From NCBI GenBank assembly GCA_015295905.1, contig DVEB01000097.1, positions 1-36,886 of the forward strand: 36,886 bases of DNA. Direction: 5' to 3'. A model generated the notes under the pieces. It worked only from the letters and a program-made list of their open reading frames with translations. It was not told where the DNA came from and made no database searches. How positions within the stretch are numbered: position 1 is the stretch's first letter; every line of letters begins with the position of its first letter. A program made the position numbers and the translations under genes. Shown piece by piece: positions 7,724-16,179 of this stretch. The DNA comes from Synechococcales cyanobacterium M55_K2018_004. Lineage in GTDB: Bacteria; Cyanobacteriota; Cyanobacteriia; Elainellales; Elainellaceae.

Positions 7724-9448
7724 CTACTGAAACTGCTGCGCATAAAATTGTGCATACCGTCCATGCTGCTCCAGCAATTCCAGGTGAGTGCCCGACTCAA
7801 CGACTCGCCCCCGCTCGACCACCAGGATGCGGTCGGCGCGACGGACGGTGGCCAAGCGATGGGCAATAATAAACACGGTGCGATCGCGCATTAACCGTTC
7901 CAGGGCTTCCTGCACTAGCGCCTCAGACTCGGAATCGAGAGCGCTCGTAGCCTCGTCTAGGATTAGGATGCGGGGATTGAGCAGCACAGCACGGGCGATC
8001 GCCAAGCGCTGCCGTTGCCCCCCGGACAGATTCACACCCCGTTCTCCCACCCAGGTGTCATACCCATCGGGAAACTGCCGGATAAATTGGTGGGCATTGG
8101 CAATCCGGGCGGCTTCCTCCACTGCTTCAATGTCAAACTGCTTTTGGCCAAAGGCAATGTTTTGGGCGATCGTCCCCGAAAACAGGATCGTCTCCTGGGG
8201 CACGATGCCAATCTGTCGCCGCAGACTCTTCAGGGTTACCTCTCGAATATCAATGCCGTCGATCAGGATTTGCCCCTGCTGGGGGTCATAGAAGCGGGGC
8301 AGCAGATTCACCAGGGTTGTTTTGCCGGCGCCCGAAGAACCGACTAGGGCGATCGCTTCTCCCGGTAGCACCAGCAGGTTGAGCTTTTGCAGGACGGGTT
8401 GGGTGGGCGAGTAGCCAAAGCTGACGTTGCGATACTCCACTTTGCCTGTCACCGTCGGTAGGGGTTTAGCACCTGGCTTTTCTAGCACCGCAGGCTGGAT
8501 GTCGAGCAACTCAAAAATGCGGTCTGCCGATGCCTGTCCTTCCTTAAATTGGTTGTAGTTCTCCGTCAGGTGGGCGATCGGGTCGATCAGCATGGCCACC
8601 GCCACCACGTAACTGCCAAACTCCTGCCCGGTCAGGTTGCCAACGGAGATCTGCCATCCCCCCAGAAACAGCAGCAACAAGACACAGAGCGAATACAGGA
8701 AGCCCACAACGGGAAACTGCACCGCCTTCAACCAAGCGGCCTCGTACTTAGCCCGACGGTTGCGCTCAGCCTCACGGGTGAAGCGTTCCACCTCGTAGTC
8801 CTCGGCGGCAAAGGCGCGAACCAAGCGAATGCCGCTGAAAACCTCCGTCAGCATCGAGGACAGGTCGGACACACGGTTTTGACTGCGGCGGGAGGTCTCT
8901 AACATACGTTCGCCAAACCAGCCGATCAGCCAGCCCATCAGCGGCACTGCAATCAGGCTAGCGGCTGTCAGTTGCCAGTTGAGATAGACCATATAGGCAA
9001 AGACAGCAACCAGTTGCAGCACGCAGGGCGTGAAGTCGTGAAACACCTTATTGATGACTTCCCCTACCCGGTCGATGTCCTCCGTCAGACGGTAGGCCAG
9101 ATCGCCTGTCTGCGCCCGCTCAAAGTAGCTCAGATTGAGCGTTTGCAGGTGGGCATAGGTGCGCTTTCGGAGATCTAGGGCGATCGCCAGGGCTGCCTTT
9201 GCCATCAACGAGTCTTGTCCATACTGCGCCACCTTCTGCACAAAGAAGATAGCCGCCACAATGCCCGACAACTGCGCTAGTTGCAACACCTGCCCCCGAA
9301 CCAGCAGGTCAAGCAGTTTGCCGGCCAGCCAGGCCAGCAGTGGCCAGCAAGCCGTGAAGATCAGGGTGCAGAGCAATGCCTGAGTAATCGTGCGCCAATG
9401 GGGACGCAGGTAGGGCAATAAGCGCCAGTAGCTAGAGCGAGTGTTCAA
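7724..9448 (-). CDS. ABC transporter, fused permease and ATPase (MsbA-like)
   Basis: This half-transporter of about 574 residues should work as a homodimer or heterodimer in the cytoplasmic membrane, probably exporting a lipid or hydrophobic compound. The first 300 residues hold six membrane spans of the type I exporter fold (for example LLCTLIFTACWPLLAWLAG and VVGFLYSLCVLLLLFLGG). The C-terminal ATPase has Walker A GSSGAGKTT, signature LSGGQRQRLAIARAVL, Walker B ILILDEATSALD and the IAHRL H-loop. The start is taken as TTG at 9448 (LNTRSSYWRLLPYLRPHW). The frame is open to an ATG at 9598, but that extension runs into the inverted-repeat element at 9523-9630 and does not look like protein. There are no neighbours that name the substrate. 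Confidence 0.88.
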   Translation of the reverse strand: MNTRSSYWRLLPYLRPHWRTITQALLCTLIFTACWPLLAWLAGKLLDLLVRGQVLQLAQLSGIVAAIFFVQKVAQYGQDSLMAKAALAIALDLRKRTYAHLQTLNLSYFERAQTGDLAYRLTEDIDRVGEVINKVFHDFTPCVLQLVAVFAYMVYLNWQLTAASLIAVPLMGWLIGWFGERMLETSRRSQNRVSDLSSMLTEVFSGIRLVRAFAAEDYEVERFTREAERNRRAKYEAAWLKAVQFPVVGFLYSLCVLLLLFLGGWQISVGNLTGQEFGSYVVAVAMLIDPIAHLTENYNQFKEGQASADRIFELLDIQPAVLEKPGAKPLPTVTGKVEYRNVSFGYSPTQPVLQKLNLLVLPGEAIALVGSSGAGKTTLVNLLPRFYDPQQGQILIDGIDIREVTLKSLRRQIGIVPQETILFSGTIAQNIAFGQKQFDIEAVEEAARIANAHQFIRQFPDGYDTWVGERGVNLSGGQRQRLAIARAVLLNPRILILDEATSALDSESEALVQEALERLMRDRTVFIIAHRLATVRRADRILVVERGRVVESGTHLELLEQHGRYAQFYAQQFQ

Positions 9449-9522
9449 GATGCGTAGATTGTAAGGGAAAGGGCATCGACCACTAGAGGCCGCAAGGTGA
9501 CGAAATGACAAAATAGACGATA

Positions 9523-9630
9523 TATAGCGGTTTTCACTTGAGTGAAGTCCAAGGGAGTGGGGGCGGAACCCCCACGCAGGGGACGATGCCTCCTGCATCC
9601 CCGTACCTCACTAGCGTAAGAAACGCTATA
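9523..9630. repeat. Family C inverted-repeat element (about 108 bp)
   Basis: The ends TATAGCGGTTTTC and GAAACGCTATA are near-perfect inverted repeats. Inside are hairpins GTGGGGGCGG against CCCCCAC, and GGGGACGATGC against GCATCCCC. It is non-coding and MITE-like. It covers the false upstream extension of the ABC transporter frame. Only one copy was seen in this window. Confidence 0.65.
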
Positions 9631-9642
9631 AAAATCGACAGG

Positions 9643-9766
9643 AGCGTTAGTCGGGGTGCAGCGGGGTTGAGGGCATCGAGTGGTGCGCCGTGACCCTACC
9701 CCTTGCTTTTCCGGGCACATCGCATCCGGAAAAGCAAGGGGGGTGAGCTTATCCCAAATTCACGTT
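9643..9766 (-). repeat. Family A element, copy A3 (124 bp, diverged)
   Basis: Reverse orientation and exactly family length, but the second-hairpin half is badly decayed. Hairpin 1 survives as CCCTTGCTTTTCCGG against CCGGAAAAGCAAGGG. It differs from A2 at a G-C pair that has become T-A on both arms. The left end is weak (AGCGTTAGTC) and the right end is CACGTT. Confidence 0.8.
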
Positions 9767-9775
9767 ACCCGATCG

Positions 9776-9878
9776 TATAGCCCTACACGCCTAGGTTAGG
9801 ACAAAGCATTTTATGGGAAACCCCGCTGCGCGAGGTTTCCCACAAAACACGTTTTACATCATGAGCGCGTAGTGCCAT
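9776..9878 (+). repeat. Family B element, copy B2 (103 bp)
   Basis: Left end TATAGCCCTACACGCC. Central hairpin ATGGGAAACC against GGTTTCCCACA. Right end CATGAGCGCGTAGTGCCAT, the inverted partner of the left end. It has the same length as B3 and B4. Confidence 0.88.
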
Positions 9879-9904
9879 TTTATGGCACTAATTTATGGCA
9901 CTAA
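9879..9904. repeat. Short tandem duplication, 13 bp x 2, exact
   Basis: The unit TTTATGGCACTAA is repeated at the right edge of B2 and followed by its inverted partner ATAGTGCCATAAAT. The unit matches the outer end of family B, so it may be an end duplication. Confidence 0.85.
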
Positions 9905-9930
9905 ATAGTGCCATAAATATGGATTGGTCT

Positions 9931-10614
9931 CTACAGTCGGGCGATCGCCTCCACCAGTTCATCTGGGGTCTGCACCACACAGGTGGGGTTTGCTTCCTGC
10001 AAAGCCGTCACCGAGTTAAAGCCCCACCCAACGGCAATCACTGGAATGTTGATCTTGTGAGCCGCCTCAATGTCACGGGTCTCGTCACCCACATAGATGA
10101 CTGACGCAGGATCTAACTGATTGTTGCCGATGATTTGTTGGATGATGCGGCCTTTGCCAAACAGCGTCACCCCCGACTGCAAAAAATCAAACAGTCCCTC
10201 CATGTGCTGATGCTGCAGAAAAGCTTCCACATTACTCTGCGTGTTGGAGGTGACGATACCGAGCGAGTGTCCCTGCGTTTTTAGGGTTTGCAGTGCGGTG
10301 CGAATGCCAGGAATGGGCTGGAGTTGGGTGATGTCCTGCCCTAGCTCTGTCTTCAGGCGGCGCAACAGAAAAGGCAGTTTATAAAGAGGAATTTGGGACT
10401 GCTTGAGGATTTCTCTAGAACTAAGATTTTGATAGCGTTTGATGGCCTCTGGACTGGCAGGCTCATAGCCAAACTCTCGAGCGAGGCGGTTGGTAATCCG
10501 CAAAAACGCATCGAAGGAGTCAGCAATGGTGCCGTCAAAGTCAAAAATGACCACTTTCACAACAGGATCCAGAGGGAATGCAGGCGAATGATTTGGTGCA
10601 GGCTGTATATGCAT
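9931..10614 (-). CDS. HAD-family hydrolase, phosphoglycolate-phosphatase-like
   Basis: This is a soluble phosphatase of 227 residues from the ATG at 10614. A GTG at 10560 would give MKVVIFDFDG, the start typical of relatives, so the true N-terminus may be 18 residues shorter. HAD motifs are complete: motif I DFDGT with nucleophile D25 and acid D27, motif II VTSN, a lysine in GKGRIIQQ, and motif IV VGDETRDIEAA. A helical cap lies between about 35 and 105 (subfamily I). The family includes Gph and pyrophosphatases, so the substrate cannot be read from the sequence. Upstream is the M50 protease gene in the opposite direction. The gap between them should hold both promoters. Confidence 0.85.
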   Translation of the reverse strand: MHIQPAPNHSPAFPLDPVVKVVIFDFDGTIADSFDAFLRITNRLAREFGYEPASPEAIKRYQNLSSREILKQSQIPLYKLPFLLRRLKTELGQDITQLQPIPGIRTALQTLKTQGHSLGIVTSNTQSNVEAFLQHQHMEGLFDFLQSGVTLFGKGRIIQQIIGNNQLDPASVIYVGDETRDIEAAHKINIPVIAVGWGFNSVTALQEANPTCVVQTPDELVEAIARL

Positions 10615-10996
10615 CCTGTCACAGGAGGAGGAATTGTTGAAACCGCAGCGGTGGATTTTCCGTACCTCCAGGCAGGGCGATCGCTCCTAAAAACCTGAGA
10701 AAGCGGACGTTACTTTTCGTTACGATAAACCTAAGGATGCGCGAAAAACCCATCCAAATTTCTAAATTGGGGTTACGACAGAATTTTGCGATCGCTCACA
10801 ACGCCGCCATACCCGGTCAGGGGATGAGTTGTAGTCCCGTTTTAATCCTGACTTCAGTCAGTCCACGCCAGTGGAGACGACAAACTCAACGATGACCAGG
10901 GCATTGCTCGTAGTGCTGATTTCAGTCGATTTACTCCAGTCAGGACTACAAACGTGATGAGCAGACGTAGTCTAGACCCCACTCAGAGGAGGCACA
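10615..10996. other. Divergent intergenic region
   Basis: This region lies between the HAD gene (leftward) and the M50 protease gene (rightward). It contains the loose inverted-repeat element at 10829-10951. No gene and no clearly matching promoter hexamers were found. Confidence 0.5.
10829..10951. repeat. Inverted-repeat element with TTGTAGTCC ends
   Basis: The ends TTGTAGTCC and GGACTACAA are exact inverted repeats 123 bp apart. Near each end are related motifs CTGACTTCAGTCAG and CTGATTTCAGTCG. This looks like a small non-autonomous element. It ends about 45 bases before the M50 protease start. Confidence 0.6.
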
Positions 10997-12124
10997 ATGA
11001 ACGAAAATCTGAGGGTCGGTAGCCTGTTTGGCATCCCCTTTTACCTCAACCTGTCCTGGTTTCTGGTGTTGGGGCTGGTGGCCTGGAACGATGGCACTTG
11101 GTTGCTTTCCCAGTTTCCTCAGCTAGGCGCCTTAGCCTATGGGCTGGGGCTAGTGGCGGCTTTGCTCTTGTTTGCCTCAGTCCTGGCCCACGAGTTGGGC
11201 CACAGTCTCATTGCTCGACGGCAGGGCATTGAGGTCAAGTCCATCACCCTCTTCATCTTCGGTGGACTGGCCATGCTGGGCGAAGAGTCAAAGACACCGG
11301 GCGATGCGTTTCGAGTGGCGATCGCAGGGCCATTGGTCAGCTTCACCCTATTTGGTCTGTTCAATGCGATCGGCACCTTCACTGGCGTCAGTGGTCCTCT
11401 GGCAGCACTGGTAGCACTGCTGGCCTACGTCAATCTCGCCCTAGGGACCTTTAACCTGATTCCAGGATTGCCGCTAGACGGGGGCAACGTGCTGAAGGCA
11501 ATTGTCTGGAAAGTCACTGGAAAGCCCTACAGAGGACTGGCCTTTGCCAGCAAAGTGGGTCTGTTCTTTGGCTGGGTGGGGGTGTTTTTGGGCTTCGCCT
11601 CGTTGCTGGGGTTGTTTCCCTACGGCAGCATCTGGACGTTGTTGGTGGGCTGGTTCCTGCTGCAAAATGCTGGACGGTCTGCCCAGGCGGCGTCGATCCA
11701 GGAACTGTTGAGTGGTCTCACTGCGGCGGATGCCGTGACTCCCAATAGCCCGGTGGTATCGCAAATGATCTCGCTGCGTGAACTGGCGAATAACTACATT
11801 ATTGGCAACCCAGCAAACTGGCGCAAGTTCCTGGTGAAGGACGAGGCCGGCAAGCTAGTTGGCGAAATCCTAGTTGAGGATATGAAGACCGTCCCCACCA
11901 ACGACTGGTGGGACGTGACGGTACAGAAGTTGATGCGATCGCCCAGCGATGTGCAGACGGTTCCAGCGCATCAGCCCCTGCTGGAAGTTCTGGATTTGTT
12001 GAACCAGAGCCAGACCTCTGCCCTCGCAGTGGTGAAACAAGAGGATGGCACGCTGCTAGGTCTGCTGGAGAAAACCTCTATCATTGAACTGCTGCAAAAA
12101 CGCGCCGAGGCCAAGGTGGCCTAG
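10997..12124 (+). CDS. Site-2 protease family (M50) membrane metalloprotease with CBS domains
   Basis: The protein has 375 residues. The zinc site is HELGH at 65-69 on a membrane helix, and the third ligand lies in NLIPGLPLDGG (N153, D161). Both are typical of intramembrane site-2 proteases that cut membrane-anchored regulators. About six hydrophobic segments lie in residues 15-220. The C-terminal part (about 245-370) is a CBS pair, with segments EILVEDMKTVPTNDWW and LLEVLDLLNQSQTSALAVV, a nucleotide-sensing module often fused to this S2P group. The ATG at 10997 follows a strong AGGAGG with five bases of spacing. Its substrate is unknown; no anti-sigma factor is nearby. Confidence 0.92.
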   Translation: MNENLRVGSLFGIPFYLNLSWFLVLGLVAWNDGTWLLSQFPQLGALAYGLGLVAALLLFASVLAHELGHSLIARRQGIEVKSITLFIFGGLAMLGEESKTPGDAFRVAIAGPLVSFTLFGLFNAIGTFTGVSGPLAALVALLAYVNLALGTFNLIPGLPLDGGNVLKAIVWKVTGKPYRGLAFASKVGLFFGWVGVFLGFASLLGLFPYGSIWTLLVGWFLLQNAGRSAQAASIQELLSGLTAADAVTPNSPVVSQMISLRELANNYIIGNPANWRKFLVKDEAGKLVGEILVEDMKTVPTNDWWDVTVQKLMRSPSDVQTVPAHQPLLEVLDLLNQSQTSALAVVKQEDGTLLGLLEKTSIIELLQKRAEAKVA

Positions 12125-12171
12125 GAAACAGATGAACAGCCAGCCAAAGCCTGCTTACCCCGAAGTGGCGT

Positions 12172-12192
12172 TATCTGGCGCTACGCGCTATG
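12172..12192 (-). repeat. Family B end fragment, B5
   Basis: TCTGGCGCTACGCGCTATGG matches the family B right end. The rest of the element is missing or replaced by an unrelated hairpin. Confidence 0.45.
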
Positions 12193-12202
12193 GCGGCTTG
12201 CA

Positions 12203-12227
12203 GTGGTGTGGTCACAGACCACACCAC
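12203..12227. repeat. Perfect 11-bp hairpin
   Basis: Arms GTGGTGTGGTC and GACCACACCAC with a three-base loop, about 80 bases after the M50 protease stop. It may stop transcription, although no T-run follows. Confidence 0.7.
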
Positions 12228-12359
12228 CTCCACCCCTTAACCAGCGGGATCTTGTGCGACGTGACTGTCTCTCATAGAGATGAAACCCGTTATAAAGTGA
12301 TTGATGTTCAGGAAATCTTCATTTCGTTCCCCAGGCAATTCTTCTAAGATCCCCCTATT

Positions 12360-12482
12360 AACGTGAATTCGGGATAAGCTGGAACCCTCGCTCTGATGTG
12401 CACAACGCGTACAAAGCAGTGAGGCTTTTGGGGTACCATGTACGGCACAATGCCCAAAACCCGCTTAACCCAAACTGACGTT
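12360..12482 (+). repeat. Family A element, copy A4 (123 bp, diverged)
   Basis: The ends AACGTGAATTC and AAACTGACGTT are intact. Both hairpins have accumulated unpaired changes (CTCTGATGTGCACAACGCG). The bases TATT occur just left of the copy (12356-12359), and the same four bases begin at its last base on the right. Confidence 0.85.
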
Positions 12483-12631
12483 ATTACTTGATCTCCGATT
12501 ATGGAGTTGCGGCTGCCAGTATTGCTGGCTGCCAACACCAGTGTGGGGGGTGTGGCGTCGTCCCACTCTATGTCACCTGTGGCAACACAAAGCTAGCAAG
12601 AGCCGGAATCCACCGGCAACGTAGCGGGTTG

Positions 12632-12682
12632 TTGTGGTCTACACCACAGCACCCCAACTCAATCACCAACGAAGTTGGTATG
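12632..12682. repeat. Family F structure, copy F2
   Basis: TGTGGT against ACCACA, a short linker, then the small hairpin ACCAAC-GAA-GTTGGT followed by ATGA. The small hairpin pairs differ from copy F1 by a compensated change. Confidence 0.5.
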
Positions 12683-12960
12683 AATTAGGAGGAAACGTTA
12701 CGAAAGGGAAGGTGGCGTTTTGTGCGTTTGGCGATCGCTCTTAACCAAACTGCATGCTACTGTTCAGTGAACAGTCTCGACGTACCGCTAGATTTTATGC
12801 CAATGCGTCACAAAGTCTGCTATTTTGCTTGCTAATGTCCACGCTGGCGACCGTAAAACCTCGGTTTTTGGCCTGTGCTTTTGGATATCTGCCTCATTTC
12901 CCGTTCAGTTCGGCTTTTCCCGCGCTTTCATTTCCCTCTAACCGTGCCGCTGCTTCCCTG

Positions 12961-14403
12961 ATGACCACCGTTCCCGTTCCCCGACAACCCTCACAACCAC
13001 CTGACCGGCTAGGTGGGTCGACTGCTCCTGAGGTGACCCCTGTCTTTGCACTGAAGGAATTGGTGTTACGGTTGCGCCGGGAACACAACAAAGTCCAGGA
13101 TTTGCTCAGTTCCCTAGGGTTTGCCCTGCGCAGTTTTACTAACCTGAACCAATTTCTGGAACTGACTCCACTGATTGCCAGTCGCGTCACCGATGCAGAT
13201 GGGGGGGCGCTGATCCTGTTTAAGCCTAACGGTCAGTTACGGCTGGAGCGGGTGCATTGCCAGAAGACTGACCAGTGTCAGGATGTAAGAAAAGCGCTGG
13301 AGTTGGCAACTCGACAACTCGTCGCCAATGCTGCCAAGGAGGGAAAAGCCGTTCCTTTGGTGAATCTCACCTCAGCCCTAGACCACCAGATTGGACAGAC
13401 GCTGGGTTCGGATGTGCAGCTTTTTGGGACGGCTATTCTGGCAAAAAATGTAGAGCGGGGCCGCCTCTATGTGTTCAGCTACGACCCCCGCTATGAGTGG
13501 ACGGAGACCCGCCAGAAGCTTGTTCGCTTGGTGGCAGACCAAACGGCTGTGGCGATCGCCAACGACGAACTAACGGTGGAACTCCGCAAGAAGGAACGCC
13601 TCGACCGGGAACTAGAAATTGGCGCAGAAATTCAATACCAGTTACTCCCTCGACAGTGCCCCAAGATCGAAGGGGTAGAACTGGCAGCCCGGTGTCGGAC
13701 GGCCAACCGAGTCGGGGGTGACTACTACGATTTCATTCCTGCCAACTACGATCAGATCCTGTCTAAAAAAGGGCTATCGGAGTGCCATCGCTGGAGCATT
13801 GCGATCGGTGATGTGATGGGGAAGGGGGTGCCAGCAGGGCTAATCATGACCATGCTGCGGGGGATGCTGCGGGCAGAAGTGTTGAATGGTCACTCGCCCT
13901 CCCGCATTTTGCAGCACCTCAACCATGTCATGTATGCAGATCTGGAAAACTCCAACCGCTTTGTGACGTTGTTCTACTCGGAGTATGACGCAAAGACGCA
14001 TACCCTCTCCTACAGCAATGCCGCTCACAACCCTCCTCTGCTCTGGCAAGCCGCTAGCCGCAGCATCAAGCGGCTCGATACGCTGGGGATGCTGATTGGG
14101 CTAGATGCTGATACGGAATATGAGGACGGCAAAGTCCAGTTACAACCAGGCGATACGCTGATCTACTACACTGATGGATTTACGGATGCTGCCAACCAAG
14201 CGGGCGATCGCTACGACGAAGAAAACCTGATGCGCGAATTTCAGTGGGCCTGCCAGCACTACAATAGCCCCCAAGCCATCCTGGATCACCTGTTTAGTCA
14301 AGTCGAGCAGTTCATTGGGCCAGGGCGACCTGTCGAGGATGATATGACCTTGATTGTGATGCGGGTCAACACTCCCCCCACCAACGAACCACCGGCACAG
14401 TGA
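12961..14403 (+). CDS. GAF-domain PP2C (SpoIIE/RsbU-type) protein phosphatase
   Basis: From the ATG at 12961 the protein has 480 residues. A GAF-like sensor domain covers about 40-200 (SLGFALRSFTNLNQFLELTPLIA through QTAVAIAND). A coiled linker (ELTVELRKKERLDRELEIGAEIQYQLLP) joins it to a PPM/SpoIIE phosphatase domain. Metal-binding residues lie in GGDYYDF, IAIGDVMGKGVPAG, LIYYTDGFTDA and DDMTLIVMRV. Such proteins dephosphorylate anti-sigma antagonists or similar partners in response to a sensed signal. An in-frame start at 12754 would add 69 residues of unusual Ser/Phe-rich sequence and is not favoured. Neither start has a clear ribosome-binding site. No kinase or antagonist gene is adjacent. 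Confidence 0.88.
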   Translation: MTTVPVPRQPSQPPDRLGGSTAPEVTPVFALKELVLRLRREHNKVQDLLSSLGFALRSFTNLNQFLELTPLIASRVTDADGGALILFKPNGQLRLERVHCQKTDQCQDVRKALELATRQLVANAAKEGKAVPLVNLTSALDHQIGQTLGSDVQLFGTAILAKNVERGRLYVFSYDPRYEWTETRQKLVRLVADQTAVAIANDELTVELRKKERLDRELEIGAEIQYQLLPRQCPKIEGVELAARCRTANRVGGDYYDFIPANYDQILSKKGLSECHRWSIAIGDVMGKGVPAGLIMTMLRGMLRAEVLNGHSPSRILQHLNHVMYADLENSNRFVTLFYSEYDAKTHTLSYSNAAHNPPLLWQAASRSIKRLDTLGMLIGLDADTEYEDGKVQLQPGDTLIYYTDGFTDAANQAGDRYDEENLMREFQWACQHYNSPQAILDHLFSQVEQFIGPGRPVEDDMTLIVMRVNTPPTNEPPAQ

Positions 14404-14440
14404 GGAATTTGCCATTCAAGCATGGCCCCGCTGTAAATAT

Positions 14441-14521
14441 AACGCCAGTTCGGGTGAAGCGGGTTTTGGGGCACCGCGCCCACAGAAAATCAAGAGGTTC
14501 AGCTTATCTGGAATTCACGCT
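14441..14521 (-). repeat. Family A element, copy A5 (81 bp, internal deletion)
   Basis: Both ends survive (AACGCCAGTTC and GAATTCACGCT), as does the sequence GGGTTTTGGGGCACCGCGCC, but most of hairpin 1 and half of hairpin 2 are deleted. It lies 37 bases after the phosphatase stop codon. Confidence 0.8.
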
Positions 14522-14734
14522 GGACTACTTTCATGACTCGCGCCCCGAGCTTAGCGAAGACCGCTAGGACTGAGTCTTTTCAGAAGATTTGTAGGTGGCA
14601 GCAATCTGCAATGCCTTGAGTATTTGCCATCCCCCCTGGAAGGAGCAGTGGTGAGCAGACAGCGGGCCTGCTGCGTTTTGGGGAAGGCGATCGCATCTCA
14701 GATCGACTCTTCACCGAGGATACTTGGCTCCCCT

Positions 14735-14761
14735 GCTCCCAAGTTGGGAGCAGGGGCTGGG
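14735..14761. repeat. Hairpin CCCCTGCTCCCAA / TTGGGAGCAGGGG
   Basis: A perfect 13-bp inverted repeat separated by a single base. A related hairpin (CCTGCTCCTAA / TTAGGAGCAGG) occurs near 28690. It is probably a common small dispersed palindrome. Confidence 0.75.
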
Positions 14762-14852
14762 GGATGAGGGCTTACAAAGGTGACATGCGCCTAAAAATAC
14801 CACCCCTTGAGGCCATAAATCTTAAACTTAATGTAAAGAGATCGTTGCTCTC

Positions 14853-14881
14853 TTGACGTTAGCTTCATAGTTGACTAAATT
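14853..14881 (+). promoter_or_regulatory. Candidate sigma-70-type promoter
   Basis: TTGACG, a 17-base spacer and TAAATT match the -35 and -10 consensus in five and four of six positions. A small inverted repeat AAGAGA/TCTCTT overlaps its upstream edge. If used for the PTPA-CTERM gene, the 5' leader would be about 400 bases. Confidence 0.45.
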
Positions 14882-15298
14882 AGTGGCAGATCGATGAATC
14901 GGGGATTGAATTCATCAGGTTGAGAGTTCTTGGATCGATCTATCGCATTTCTTGGCATCTGAATAAATGGCTTTTCCCCTTCGAAGCGAAAGCTTGGCTA
15001 AGAAGTATCACGTTGCATTTACCGACGGTGCACTGCCCAGCTACTGATACTGAAAGTCAAACCAGCCATTTCTAGGAAAAACTATTGAGCCTGATATCAA
15101 ATTGGCATCTCTGCTTTGGGTTCATTTTGTCAGCAATTGCAGTATAGCCATGCTGTTGCCACTGAAGTCTTACCATGACTTCGGCCTGCTCTTTATTTTC
15201 CGTTGATCACTGATGGTTTGCATGCAATCAGTAGGCTGTCATTGTTTTTGATCAAGCAGTTCACTCCACTTTCATTCATCATAAGAGGTAGGTTTACG

Positions 15299-15946
15299 AT
15301 GCTTTTCAAAATATTTGGAGTAGGAGCATTACTGGCTAGCACAATTGCAGTCGGAACTATGGTTGCAACTCCGGCACAAGCCGTCTCTATTGCTGGGTCG
15401 GTTGGGTTTGATGGACAACTCGATCTGAATGAAACCGACCCTACCGCTCCGATTTTTCAAAACTTCAGGAACTTTGCAGATATTGATGTAGATGGCATCT
15501 TCGTAGGCTTTGTCCCAACCGAAGTGAAGGATTTAGCGTTGACCAACGTTGGCAGAAACACTTTCCAAGCAGGTGCCGTGGCTGAGTGGAAGGTGTATAC
15601 CAAGTTTGGCGACGGGAATACTGTCCTCGATCGCATCTTTTTTGACTTAGATCCAGGCGCCACCTGGACGAGAAATGTTACTGACCTTGGAGGTGTCTCG
15701 TACACCAATGGCCCTGGCTACACTGGTCGCTACAGGCGTGAGTCTGACGGTGTGCAGTTTCTGGGCGCTGGGTTCCTCAACTTGTCGCGAACAGCTAACG
15801 GCGATGGTGTGTTTGTTTCGCAGTTTGAAATTACTCAGGATGCCGCACCAATTCCCACTCCAGCGCTTTTACCAGGTCTAGTAGGGCTAGGAATGGCAGC
15901 CTTGCGCCGTCGCAACCAAGAAGACGCCGAAGAAGCTGAAGCTTAG
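15299..15946 (+). CDS. PTPA-CTERM sorting-domain surface protein
   Basis: This is a 215-residue exported protein. It has a signal peptide (MLFKIFGVGALLASTIAVGTM, with likely cleavage after TPAQA near residue 24). A compact beta-rich, Asp/Gly/Asn-rich body follows (VGFDGQLDLNET, FADIDVDGIFVGF). The C-terminal signal is a PTPA motif (IPTPALLPG), a short hydrophobic helix (LVGLGMAAL) and a basic cluster (RRR). That tripartite tail is the cyanobacterial PTPA-CTERM type of PEP-CTERM, expected to be processed by an exosortase-like enzyme before export or surface anchoring. The tail runs on unusually far as an acidic NQEDAEEAEA. The ATG at 15299 is preceded by a GAGGTAGG ribosome-binding site. It is monocistronic, with a clear terminator. 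The body function is unknown. Confidence 0.85.
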   Translation: MLFKIFGVGALLASTIAVGTMVATPAQAVSIAGSVGFDGQLDLNETDPTAPIFQNFRNFADIDVDGIFVGFVPTEVKDLALTNVGRNTFQAGAVAEWKVYTKFGDGNTVLDRIFFDLDPGATWTRNVTDLGGVSYTNGPGYTGRYRRESDGVQFLGAGFLNLSRTANGDGVFVSQFEITQDAAPIPTPALLPGLVGLGMAALRRRNQEDAEEAEA

Positions 15947-15986
15947 GAGATGCTTTGAAGGACTGACAAGCTGTTTGGCATTAGCC

Positions 15987-16034
15987 TGAAAAGCCCCCAA
16001 GCCTCTTTATTTACAGAGGACTTGGGGGCTTTTT
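15987..16034 (+). terminator. Rho-independent terminator
   Basis: AAAGCCCCCAAG pairs with CTTGGGGGCTTT, with an inner CCTCT/AGAGG stem. The 3' arm runs into TTTTT. It lies about 40 bases after the PTPA-CTERM stop. Confidence 0.9.
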
Positions 16035-16116
16035 GCTCGGATCCGCTTTTAGCGTGGATATGAGTAACAGTTGCCACTAATGGTAATATCATCAGCCCTG
16101 CCAGTATGGAGCTTAT

Positions 16117-16142
16117 GCTTTTTGTGGAAGCTTTTTGTGGAA
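16117..16142. repeat. Short tandem duplication, 13 bp x 2, exact
   Basis: The unit GCTTTTTGTGGAA is repeated exactly between the terminator and the 3' end of the small leftward gene. Confidence 0.9.
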
Positions 16143-16179
16143 ACCTTGGGCCACATGGCTTCCACTCTGGTTTCATCAA

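Larger units (their letters stand above)
9449..9930. other. Intergenic region packed with three elements
   Basis: This gap lies between two leftward genes and is almost wholly made of repeats: family C (9523-9630), copy A3 (9643-9766), copy B2 (9776-9878) and a 13-bp duplication with an inverted partner (9879-9918). No gene is visible. Confidence 0.8.
12125..12960. other. Long intergenic region with several repeats
   Basis: This region contains fragment B5 (12172-12192), an 11-bp perfect hairpin (12203-12227), copy A4 (12360-12482) and the family F2 structure (12632-12682). An open frame from 12754 continues into the phosphatase gene, but its first 69 residues do not look like the conserved protein. 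No independent gene is evident. Confidence 0.6.
14404..15298. other. Long intergenic region before the PTPA-CTERM gene
   Basis: This stretch holds the deleted copy A5 (14441-14521), a 13-bp perfect hairpin (14735-14761) and a plausible promoter (14853-14881). About 400 bases then separate that promoter from the next start codon. No gene was recognised in the leader and no known riboswitch core was identified by eye. Confidence 0.5.

Noticed and set aside
12754-12960. N-terminal 69 residues of the long phosphatase frame
   Set aside because: The sequence is Ser/Phe/Ala-rich without domain character, and an ATG at 12961 leads straight into the recognisable protein.
14882-15298. Known riboswitch in the PTPA-CTERM leader
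   Set aside because: No recognisable core of common riboswitch classes could be matched by eye. A covariance-model scan would be decisive.
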